Shown piece by piece: positions 1-4,877 of a stretch of 7,222 nucleotides of DNA. The notes under the pieces are model-generated. The model made no database searches and was not told the DNA's origin. It saw nothing but the letters and a program-made list of their open reading frames with translations. Numbering within the stretch: the first letter of the stretch is position 1; each line of letters begins with the position of its first letter. Position numbers and translations under genes: made by a program. The stretch is from positions 1 to 7,222 of the forward strand of contig JAHFGR010000059.1 in NCBI GenBank assembly GCA_023247345.1. Reading direction: 5' to 3'. The DNA comes from Microcaldota archaeon. GTDB taxonomy: Archaea > Micrarchaeota > Micrarchaeia > Anstonellales > Bilamarchaeaceae.

Positions 1-149
1 TTTGCGATTTTTATCGCGCCAGCATCCGGATTGTTTGTCAATAAAACTTTTATTTCTGCACTAACTTCTCCCTTTTTTATCCCATTAATAATGGCATGGA
101 AATTGCTACCTCTCCCGCTTGCGAGGACTGCGATTGAAATTTTTTTCAT
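1..149 (-). CDS. purN: Phosphoribosylglycinamide formyltransferase PurN, N-terminal part (cut by window edge)
   Basis: The 49 complete codons visible begin MKKISIAVLASGRGSNFHAI. The SGRGSN motif at residues 11-16 is the phosphate-binding loop of the folate-dependent GAR transformylase family, followed by the usual helix and the beta strand ending in LLTNNPDAGA (residues 36-45). The enzyme transfers a formyl group from 10-formyl-tetrahydrofolate to GAR in purine synthesis and is cytosolic. The start ATG overlaps the stop of the upstream small membrane-protein gene as ATGA, so translation is probably coupled and the gene is the third in a leftward operon. The formate-binding and catalytic residues lie beyond the window and cannot be checked. 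Identity is from motif recognition; a related formyltransferase-fold enzyme is the main alternative. Confidence 0.88.
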   Translation of the reverse strand, partial: MKKISIAVLASGRGSNFHAIINGIKKGEVSAEIKVLLTNNPDAGAIKIA

Positions 150-406
150 TGCTTATCAACTCTTCTCTTAGTTAATCTTGTTAATATGTAAATTGTTGTA
201 ACAGCAAAAAAAGTAACTAATAATGCAGCAAATAGTTTATACTGCCAGATTCCACTTGCGGGTATAAAAGTGCTGATGGTATCTTTTATAGCATCCTGCC
301 AGAAAAGTGCCGCAACGAAACCCAAACTTGCAACCATAAAAGTAACTATCTTATCTGAAAGTTCGTTGCTTATTTCTTTGGCGACATCAGTAATTTTTTC
401 CACCAT
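146..406 (-). CDS. Small two-helix membrane protein, DUF5654-like
   Basis: This is an 86-residue protein. A short amphipathic N-terminus (residues 1-18) is followed by two hydrophobic segments, about residues 19-40 (with MVASLGFVAALFWQDAI) and 57-77 (KLFAALLVTFFAVTTIYILT), and a basic tail KRRVDKQ that should lie in the cytoplasm. The phrase G-F-V-A-A-L-x-W-x-D-A-I is what I associate with the archaeal family DUF5654, whose function is unknown. A good Shine-Dalgarno, AGGTGA, lies just before the ATG and its TGA is also the stop codon of the upstream cyclo-ligase gene. The gene's own stop overlaps the purN start. It is therefore held tightly between two folate/purine enzymes, but nothing in the sequence shows a metabolic role; it may simply be co-transcribed. 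Confidence 0.8.
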   Translation of the reverse strand: MVEKITDVAKEISNELSDKIVTFMVASLGFVAALFWQDAIKDTISTFIPASGIWQYKLFAALLVTFFAVTTIYILTRLTKRRVDKQ

Positions 407-412
407 AAGATT

Positions 413-961
413 TCACCTGAGTAATCTCTTATCACTAACAACTACATCTATTTTTTGATCATGCTCGTGCCTTGGTATTTTATCGACTATTTGGATATCA
501 AAGCATATGCCTATCCGTATGCCATTCAGCGTTTTTAATAGTTTATCATAATAACCTTTGCCATAACCAAGGCGGTGCATATCTAAGTCAAACGCCAATG
601 CAGGAACAACAATTACATCTGGTGCCCTTTCGCTTTTTATCTTTGTTTTTGGTTCTAGTATTCCGAATTTGGCAGGCGCAAGATCATCGAAAGAAGTAAA
701 TTTTATTAGCTCGATTTCGTGATTTGTATGCGGAACCAGAACTTCTTTATCAAGTGCAAGCGCATTCTTTATCATGTCGAGCGTTGCAACCTCGCTTCCT
801 TTTGAAACATAAAATGCAATGCACTTTGCAGATTTGAATTCATCAAGTTCAAGTAGCATTCGCATTATTATTTTGCTTTTTTCCATTCGTTCGCTTTCGC
901 TAAGCGCATTACGTTTTGCCAGTATTTCTTTGCGAAGCTCGGTTTTTGAAGTATTAGTCAT
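413..961 (-). CDS. 5-formyltetrahydrofolate cyclo-ligase (methenyl-THF synthetase)
   Basis: This 182-residue protein is full length for the family. It has the N-terminal helix LRKEILAKR (9-17), the VVPALAFD strand (118-125), the nucleotide/folate-binding signature RLGYGKGYYDKLL (130-142), and the late HDQKIDVVV element (167-175). The family converts 5-formyl-THF to 5,10-methenyl-THF using ATP and so recovers the folate that purine synthesis needs; purN two genes downstream uses 10-formyl-THF. It is the first gene of the leftward operon. The ATG has no clear Shine-Dalgarno but has a TTTAAA box centred about 26 bp upstream, which points to a leaderless mRNA. No damage or odd features are seen. 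The symbol is left empty because the family is named differently in different organisms (ygfA, fthC, MTHFS). Confidence 0.92.
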   Translation of the reverse strand: MTNTSKTELRKEILAKRNALSESERMEKSKIIMRMLLELDEFKSAKCIAFYVSKGSEVATLDMIKNALALDKEVLVPHTNHEIELIKFTSFDDLAPAKFGILEPKTKIKSERAPDVIVVPALAFDLDMHRLGYGKGYYDKLLKTLNGIRIGICFDIQIVDKIPRHEHDQKIDVVVSDKRLLR

Positions 962-962
962 A

Positions 963-970
963 CTTTTAAT
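963..970 (+). promoter_or_regulatory. TATA-like box for the YgjP-like gene
   Basis: The plus strand reads CTTTTAAT, centred about 27 bp before the ATG at 994 and directly next to the start codon of the divergent cyclo-ligase gene. It is a weaker match to the archaeal TATA consensus than the box on the other strand. With no Shine-Dalgarno before 994, a leaderless start is the best reading. Confidence 0.4.
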
Positions 971-982
971 TTGTTTTCAAGC

Positions 983-990
983 ATTTTAAA
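983..990 (-). promoter_or_regulatory. TATA-like box for the cyclo-ligase operon
   Basis: On the minus strand this reads TTTAAAAT and is centred about 26 bp before the ATG at 961, the spacing expected if transcription starts at the start codon (leaderless). It overlaps the immediate upstream region of the divergent metallopeptidase gene, whose ATG is at 994. Supported by position and AT-rich match only. Confidence 0.5.
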
Positions 991-993
991 CTT

Positions 994-1563
994 ATGGACT
1001 TTGATAAAACTATCCTAATTAAAGGTCAAAATTTTAATATTCAGTATCTAGACAGCGATAACAAAAATGCAGTTGCTCGTATTAAAGAAAATCTAATAAC
1101 AATAAAACTCCCTAGGAGATGGCCACATAAGGCAAGATTAGAAGCAGCAGAAAACCTGGAAAAACGAATAATAAAGAAATTAGCAAAACCACAAAAAAAA
1201 ATTAAAGCAGTGCCAGAAAACCTAACAGAACAAGAAAAGAGGCAATTCGCATGCAACTCTCTTCCAACAATATCCGCAAGGATCGACGAGTTTAATTCAT
1301 CTTACTTTAATTCGCACCTTGGCAAAATAAGAATAAGAAGTAATCTTACGAACTGGGGGAGCTGTTCGACAAAAAACAATATCAGTATAAATTTTGCATT
1401 GTTATTCCTGCCACAAGAGTTATTAGATTATGTCATTGTGCATGAACTAGCACATACAAAAGTGCGCAACCACTCGCAAAGATTTTGGCAGATAGTTGGA
1501 AAAATATTGCCCGATTATAAAAATAGGAAAAAAGAATTGAGGAGATATAGCTTGACAAATTAA
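994..1563 (+). CDS. YgjP/DUF45-family zinc metallopeptidase-like protein
   Basis: In this 189-residue protein the C-terminal half carries the family signature: NWGSCSTKNNISIN (120-133), then HELAH (150-154) as the HExxH zinc site with E151 as the catalytic base, and NHSQRFW (159-165), where H160 is the expected third zinc ligand. This order is that of the YgjP/DUF45 (WLM-related) metallopeptidases. The N-terminal half is beta-rich with the usual RRWPH segment (41-45). Bacterial YgjP has been linked to nucleotide hydrolysis as well as to peptidase activity, so the substrate here is not settled. No signal peptide or membrane segment is seen, so it is probably cytosolic. It is transcribed alone, divergent from the folate operon across 32 bp. 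Lysine-rich and AT-rich codon use is marked, but no break or truncation is visible. Confidence 0.88.
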   Translation: MDFDKTILIKGQNFNIQYLDSDNKNAVARIKENLITIKLPRRWPHKARLEAAENLEKRIIKKLAKPQKKIKAVPENLTEQEKRQFACNSLPTISARIDEFNSSYFNSHLGKIRIRSNLTNWGSCSTKNNISINFALLFLPQELLDYVIVHELAHTKVRNHSQRFWQIVGKILPDYKNRKKELRRYSLTN

Positions 1564-1588
1564 AATAAAAATATCAAAAATAGATATG

Positions 1589-1597
1589 TTTATATAT
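1589..1597 (+). promoter_or_regulatory. TATA box for the winged-helix gene
   Basis: The sequence TTTATATAT is a near-consensus archaeal TATA box, centred about 26 bp before the ATG at 1619. This supports a leaderless start at 1619. The ATG at 1586 that would give a longer protein lies upstream of and against the box, so it would not be in the mRNA. Confidence 0.65.
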
Positions 1598-1618
1598 ATT
1601 TTTAATATAAGTATAATT

Positions 1619-1888
1619 ATGAAAACCGAACAAATTCAAATTATGCATTCTCCGACATTGAACACAGTGTTAATGGTAGAAAAAGTATTGCAAGAAGCCA
1701 AAGAGATCATAAAAATTTCAGAACTAAAAAGAAGACTACCAAAAAAAGTGATGCATAATACGCTTTTACAAATTTTAGATTATCTCCAGGAAAGCGGTAA
1801 GATTCTTATTACCACTAAGGGAGTAGTCTGGATTTATCGTCCTCCTGCAGAATTGGAAAAACTCAAAGAGGGCGGATTAGAAATATGA
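1619..1888 (+). CDS. Small winged-helix DNA-binding-like protein, possible antitoxin partner
   Basis: This is an 89-residue protein starting MKTEQIQIM. Residues about 10-70 fit a winged helix-turn-helix: helix SPTLNTVLMVEKVL, helix ISELKRRLP, recognition-like helix KVMHNTLLQILDYLQES, then a beta wing GKILITTKGVVWIYR. I recall similar small archaeal proteins encoded directly before RelE-like proteins, and here the stop overlaps the next start as ATGA. That layout suggests an autoregulating antitoxin or repressor; the pairing is known by memory of the family, not shown by this sequence. The start at 1619 is chosen over an ATG at 1586 because of the TATA box between them and because the extra residues (MFIYIFNISII) would be encoded by the promoter. 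Function remains inferred. Confidence 0.72.
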   Translation: MKTEQIQIMHSPTLNTVLMVEKVLQEAKEIIKISELKRRLPKKVMHNTLLQILDYLQESGKILITTKGVVWIYRPPAELEKLKEGGLEI

Positions 1889-2067
1889 AAGATAAAAGAC
1901 CCGTGCGGATTATTTTAAAGGATCAGGCTAAGTTAGAATTTGAAGAACTTAATAAAATCGTTGGCGAACAACAAGCTAAAGGTATTACTAATTCAGAAGA
2001 GATACAACTTATAATAAACTATCCGGATATCGAAAAAGGTAGGTTTTATATTATTAGAAATTTCTAA
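1885..2067 (+). CDS. RelE-like protein lacking its C-terminal half (probable toxin remnant)
   Basis: This ORF has 60 codons. The first 42 residues, with VRIILKDQAKLEFEELNKIV and GEQQAKGITNSEEIQL, resemble the N-terminus of archaeal RelE/ParE-like proteins that follow winged-helix partners. In that family the chain normally goes on with a helix (about KSIRQK), a loop and the catalytic beta sheet, giving over 85 residues. Here it stops soon after residue 42 with an unrelated-looking tail (INYPDIEKGRFYIIRNF). The other two frames between 2000 and 2090 do not contain the missing half, so a deletion fits better than a simple frameshift. The start overlaps the winged-helix stop by ATGA. The 3' end contains the likely promoter of the downstream GTPase gene. 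It could instead be a genuinely short protein. Confidence 0.55.
   Translation: MKDKRPVRIILKDQAKLEFEELNKIVGEQQAKGITNSEEIQLIINYPDIEKGRFYIIRNF
2045..2052 (+). promoter_or_regulatory. Candidate TATA box for the DRG gene
   Basis: TTTATATT is centred about 43 bp before the ATG at 2092. A start of transcription about 26 bp downstream would be near 2074-2075 and leave a leader of roughly 17 nt that includes the GTGATC ribosome site at 2083-2088. The box lies inside the end of the RelE-like ORF, so DRG need not depend on the upstream promoter. Confidence 0.45.
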
Positions 2068-2082
2068 ACTTAAAAAGCATTA

Positions 2083-2088
2083 GTGATC
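2083..2088 (+). promoter_or_regulatory. Ribosome binding site of DRG that decides the start
   Basis: GTGATC is complementary to the archaeal 16S rRNA 3' end (GATCACCTCC) and ends 3 nt before the ATG at 2092. An in-frame GTG start at 2083 would add only three residues and would use the ribosome site itself as codons, so ATG 2092 is preferred. Confidence 0.55.
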
Positions 2089-2091
2089 AAA

Positions 2092-3171
2092 ATGGGACTT
2101 CAAGAAAAACTAGCTGAATTAGAAGCAGAGCTTGCGCGCACGCAAAAGAACAAAGCCACTGAATTTCATATCGGAATATTAAAATCAAAAATCGCGCAAA
2201 TACGCCGCCAGTTAATCTCGCCAAAAAAACACGGGGCAGGTAGTGGAGGATTTGACGTAAAGAAAAGCGGGGATGCAACTGTTGCGATAATCGGCCTGCC
2301 AAGCGTTGGTAAGTCTACGCTACTAACAAAAATTACAAAAGCAGAAAGCAAAATCGCCGCATACGCGTTTACTACACTAAAATGTATACCCGGGATTATG
2401 GAATACAAGGAAGCTAAAATTCAAATTCTTGATTTGCCCGGCATAATCGAAGGTGCAAAAGAAGGAAAAGGGCGTGGCCGTGAAGTAATCGCAGTTGCAA
2501 GAGGTGCTGATCTGATCTTGGTTCTTCTTGACGCAGCGCACCCGCAACAATATAATTTAATCGTTAGCGAGCTTGAAGGCTTTGGAATTAGAATAAATAA
2601 AAAGCCTCCGAATATTATTGTGAAAAAAACATTGCGAGGCGGAATAAACATCGAGCACACTGTTAAATTAACAAAAATTGGCGAAAGAGAAGTTATGGCA
2701 GTGTTAAATGAATACGGATATTATAGCGCAGACGTAGTTTTTAGGCAGGATGCAATACTTGATGATCTTATAGATGTGATTGAGGGTAATAGAGTTTATA
2801 TTCCGGCTATAGTTGTGGTAAATAAAATCGATTTAGTTGATAAAAATAAGGTAAAGTTGCCAGTGGATTTTATTCCGATTTCAGCAGAGAAGAATTTCAA
2901 TATTGACTTATTAAAAGAAGCGATTCATGCAAAATTAAATTTCATAAAAATATTTACAAAGCGCCGCGGCGAAAAAGCAGATTTAGAAGAGCCGCTTATA
3001 GTTAAGCGAGGTATAACCATTGGAATTGTTTGCGATCTGCTTCACAGAGATTTGCGCAAAGAATTCAAATTCGCATTAGTATGGGGCAAAAGTGTTAAGC
3101 ATCCTGGTCAGCGTTTGGGTTTGGAACATATTTTACAGGATGGGGACATTTTACAGATTGTAAAGCGATGA
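2092..3171 (+). CDS. DRG-family (Rbg/DRG) GTPase with TGS domain
   Basis: This 359-residue protein is normal length for archaeal DRG. The N-terminal helical segment includes the family hallmark RTQKNKATEFHIGILKSKIA (16-35). The G domain has G1 GLPSVGKST (68-76), G2 around FTT (93-95), G3 DLPG (114-117), G4 NKID (244-247) and G5 SAEK (264-267). An insert of about 70 residues between G3 and G4 (FGIRINKKPPNI onward) is the S5D2L-like region typical of DRG. The C-terminal TGS domain spans about 284-359, ending with HPGQRLGLEHILQDGDILQI. DRG proteins are ribosome-associated GTPases; eukaryotic relatives help stalled translation. All GTP-binding motifs are intact. It lies between two damaged toxin-antitoxin loci and ends 1 bp from the convergent toxin remnant. 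Confidence 0.95.
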   Translation: MGLQEKLAELEAELARTQKNKATEFHIGILKSKIAQIRRQLISPKKHGAGSGGFDVKKSGDATVAIIGLPSVGKSTLLTKITKAESKIAAYAFTTLKCIPGIMEYKEAKIQILDLPGIIEGAKEGKGRGREVIAVARGADLILVLLDAAHPQQYNLIVSELEGFGIRINKKPPNIIVKKTLRGGINIEHTVKLTKIGEREVMAVLNEYGYYSADVVFRQDAILDDLIDVIEGNRVYIPAIVVVNKIDLVDKNKVKLPVDFIPISAEKNFNIDLLKEAIHAKLNFIKIFTKRRGEKADLEEPLIVKRGITIGIVCDLLHRDLRKEFKFALVWGKSVKHPGQRLGLEHILQDGDILQIVKR

Positions 3172-3172
3172 A

Positions 3173-3449
3173 TTAGTATACATTATCGTGATGGTCAAAT
3201 TCCAAAAAAGTTATAACCCCCCCCCATTTTTATCAAATGTAAAAATAATAACAAAGCTTCCGATGTGTGCTCTTCTTTTTCCTTTTAAAACATTTTGCAG
3301 AGGTTTATGCTGTTCGGGTTTTGGACAATTTCTTCCATCTTTTTCTCTAGTCTTTCATATAATTGAAAATCATGTTTTTTGAGCTTCTGGAGCCTTTTAA
3401 GAAAATGTTTATCATAATCAATTAGATAAGTCACTTTATCACTACTCAT
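3173..3449 (-). pseudogene. RelE-type toxin gene with two frameshifts
   Basis: From the ATG at 3449 the frame reads MSSDKVTYLIDYDKHFLKRL and on through EKKMEEIVQNP (residue 45), then goes out of frame and stops at 3285-3287. One missing base next to 3314/3315 would restore QHKPLQNVLKGKRRAHIGSF and VIIFTFDKN. At the G9 run (3225-3217) the frame breaks again; with 7 or 10 G it would continue VITFLEFDHHDNVY and end at TAA 3175-3173. The restored protein of about 92 residues has the RelE/mRNA-interferase layout: paired N-terminal helices, KGKRRAHIG strand, and a final FDHHDNVY like that of functional family members. The start overlaps the antitoxin stop by 8 nt. It is an inactive remnant, a sequencing or assembly error, or, least likely, a switched-off gene. 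Full-length family similarity across three frames makes the assignment strong. Confidence 0.82.
3217..3225. repeat. Nine-base C/G homopolymer inside the toxin remnant
   Basis: This is a run of nine C on the plus strand (nine G in the sense of the toxin), in an otherwise AT-rich stretch. It falls at the turn between two beta strands of the RelE-like protein. Runs of 7 or 10 would put the last 14 codons in frame; 9 does not. Confidence 0.9.
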
Positions 3450-3657
3450 CCAGTTTGTCTAGGTGCGCTGACATTTCTTTTACTGATTTAAACCTAACTT
3501 TCTCGCCTTTATTAACTCTTTTTTCAGCCTCAAGAACTCGGTTAACAAAATCTTCCTTAAATTTAGGTTCGTGTAATAGTTGTTCTAATACTTGTACCAT
3601 TTCCCTGTATCTTAATAACTCGACGTATTCTGTTCTGGGTATACTAACGTTCTCCAT
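3442..3657 (-). CDS. Small antitoxin-like protein paired with the RelE-type toxin
   Basis: This is a 71-residue charged protein starting MENVSIPRTEYVELLRYREM. The N-terminus (ISIP-like strand then helix) suggests a short DNA-binding or dimer region; the middle is a long helix, and the last 25 residues (VNKGEKVRFKSVKEMSAHLD and on) look like the toxin-wrapping tail of RelB/Phd-type antitoxins. The stop overlaps the toxin start by 8 nt, the usual antitoxin-first order. The ATG at 3657 is chosen because AGGTGA (3668-3663) lies 5 nt upstream; a GTG at 3666 would use that ribosome site as codons. The reading frame is intact although the toxin is broken, as would be expected if toxin loss came first. 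The exact antitoxin family is not recognised. Confidence 0.75.
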   Translation of the reverse strand: MENVSIPRTEYVELLRYREMVQVLEQLLHEPKFKEDFVNRVLEAEKRVNKGEKVRFKSVKEMSAHLDKLDE

Positions 3658-3662
3658 AAACT

Positions 3663-3668
3663 TCACCT
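3663..3668 (-). promoter_or_regulatory. Ribosome binding site of the antitoxin gene
   Basis: AGGTGA on the minus strand is 5 nt before ATG 3657. It includes the GTG at 3666 that would otherwise be read as an upstream start, so it decides the start. Confidence 0.65.
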
Positions 3669-3693
3669 AAAAATTATTATAATTATGACTTTT

Positions 3694-3701
3694 TATTTAT
3701 A
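3694..3701 (-). promoter_or_regulatory. TATA box for the antitoxin-toxin operon
   Basis: The minus strand reads TATAAATA, centred about 40 bp before the ATG at 3657. A transcript starting about 26 bp downstream would have a leader of about 14-15 nt carrying the AGGTGA ribosome site at 3668-3663. The box lies just past the stop of the HExxH protein gene. Confidence 0.55.
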
Positions 3702-3725
3702 TCTATTGATTGTGAAGCGATAAGT

Positions 3726-4790
3726 TTATCTGTTCGCTCTAATTCTATCAATTAATTCGGGTTCGTCAGTTCGATATAATTCTAAAGTTTTTATAAGCGC
3801 AGTTTTATCTTTTGCAAGTGCAAATTCAGCAAACCCTAATGTTAAGTCTAATCTTATTGCTAGTTCTTCAGTTAAAGTAAGCTGCCTACCAACTCTTCTT
3901 TCAGCATCTAAAACATGGATTAAAGCAATTCTGTCCATCGTAACGCTGTCGCCATCCTGGAATCGACTCGGGCTTTCTATTTTGAAAAAGCGCCCGCCCG
4001 CACCTTCTTTTCCAGCAATGTACATATACGAGTCTACAAATTCTTGGTCTATAAGACCACTTACTAAATAAAATTCAAGAAACTTACGAATATCTCTTAG
4101 ACTTTTTGCAGGCATTACTGATAATGGTTTTCTCTTTATAAGATAATCAAAATTTCTTGCAAAATGCTCATCCAAGTCTGTTGCTCTTGTTACTTTTCCA
4201 GCTACAAGTCTTTGTCCATCATGTCCGTCAACTAATTGCGAATATGCTTTTTGTCTTTGCGGTACCATTTGGAAAGGAAGGGTATGTCTTGTTGAATGAT
4301 CATCTGGTGTAGCACCTATAACCGCATCGCGCTGTGCCACTTCTTCTACTCCTGGAAGATAATAACTCCAAGCATGATGGCCTATTTCATGAATAAAATC
4401 ATGAGTTCCTTTTATATTGATTTTGGCTTCTTTCGCTTCATAATCGCTTCCCATGCCATCGTGCATAGCCATTTTTAAAAGAGGGTCAGCAAGCAAACGC
4501 GTTAAAAGTACTTTTGGCAATATTTTCAAAACAATGTTCGGTTCCAATGTTTTTTCCACTGAAAATGGTTTAACATCTGGATCTTCATCGAGATCGTATC
4601 TCTTGGTTACTAATTTCTGTTGTCTATGTACTCTTGACTTAGGATTATCTCGTTTATATCTTGCGGCAAGTCTAGCAAGTGGATGCAATTCTATACCCAT
4701 CATAACAGTATATCTTCCACCGTTTAAGCCCGTTCTGTGTTTGTCAAATACCATCGTGGCTAGTCCGACTGTTCTTTTTGCTAGTTCCAT
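3726..4790 (-). CDS. Unrecognised HExxH protein, putative zinc metallopeptidase
   Basis: I do not recognise this 354-residue protein as a named family. The clear feature is THDFIHEIGHHAWSYYLPG (129-147): H134-E135-I136-G137-H138 is an HExxH zinc site preceded by hydrophobic residues, as in true metallopeptidases. About 70 residues later DLDEHFARNF (205-214) offers E208 as a third ligand, which would make it gluzincin-like; an E-x-F-A pattern at that place is common in such enzymes. N-terminal residues 1-75 are very basic (RYKRDNPKSRVHRQQK) and no signal peptide or membrane segment is seen, so it should be cytosolic. The C-terminal 150 residues are helical, with no known motif. It has its own TATA box and lies 87 bp downstream of the glutaminase gene on the same strand. 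Zinc binding is inferred from the motif; substrate and role are unknown. Confidence 0.75.
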   Translation of the reverse strand: MELAKRTVGLATMVFDKHRTGLNGGRYTVMMGIELHPLARLAARYKRDNPKSRVHRQQKLVTKRYDLDEDPDVKPFSVEKTLEPNIVLKILPKVLLTRLLADPLLKMAMHDGMGSDYEAKEAKINIKGTHDFIHEIGHHAWSYYLPGVEEVAQRDAVIGATPDDHSTRHTLPFQMVPQRQKAYSQLVDGHDGQRLVAGKVTRATDLDEHFARNFDYLIKRKPLSVMPAKSLRDIRKFLEFYLVSGLIDQEFVDSYMYIAGKEGAGGRFFKIESPSRFQDGDSVTMDRIALIHVLDAERRVGRQLTLTEELAIRLDLTLGFAEFALAKDKTALIKTLELYRTDEPELIDRIRANR

Positions 4791-4811
4791 GCATAAATAT
4801 ATATGTGGTAC

Positions 4812-4819
4812 TTTATAAA
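4812..4819 (-). promoter_or_regulatory. TATA box for the HExxH protein gene
   Basis: The palindromic box TTTATAAA is centred about 25.5 bp before the ATG at 4790, with no Shine-Dalgarno in between. This indicates a leaderless transcript and means the gene can be expressed apart from the glutaminase upstream. Confidence 0.6.
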
Positions 4820-4832
4820 TGTTTGTATATTG

Positions 4833-4863
4833 CTAAGAAAAGGCCCCTCTCTCCTGAGGCAAA
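4833..4863 (-). terminator. Possible hairpin terminator after the glutaminase gene
   Basis: On the minus strand, GCCTC and GGGGC can form a five-pair stem (one G-T wobble) around a loop of about eight bases, followed by CCTTTTC. It lies between the glutaminase stop and the TATA box of the next gene. The stem is short, so this is tentative. Confidence 0.3.
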
Positions 4864-4877
4864 ACTAAGAGTATCGA

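Noticed and set aside
1586..1618. Upstream ATG at 1586 giving a 100-residue winged-helix protein
   Set aside because: It sits at the edge of a strong TATA box centred 26 bp before ATG 1619, and the added residues are AT-rich promoter sequence read as protein.
2083..2091. GTG start at 2083 for the DRG GTPase
   Set aside because: The GTG is part of a GTGATC ribosome site placed for ATG 2092, and family members start with MxLQEK-like residues as at 2092.
3188..3382. Plus-strand 64-codon ORF after the DRG gene
   Set aside because: It is the antisense of the frameshifted RelE-type toxin, is cysteine- and phenylalanine-rich without a motif, and includes the C9 run.
4453..4818. 121-codon plus-strand ORF opposite the HExxH protein gene
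   Set aside because: It is an antisense shadow of a gene with a clear zinc motif and promoter; the composition is rich in Ser, Leu and Cys without any domain.
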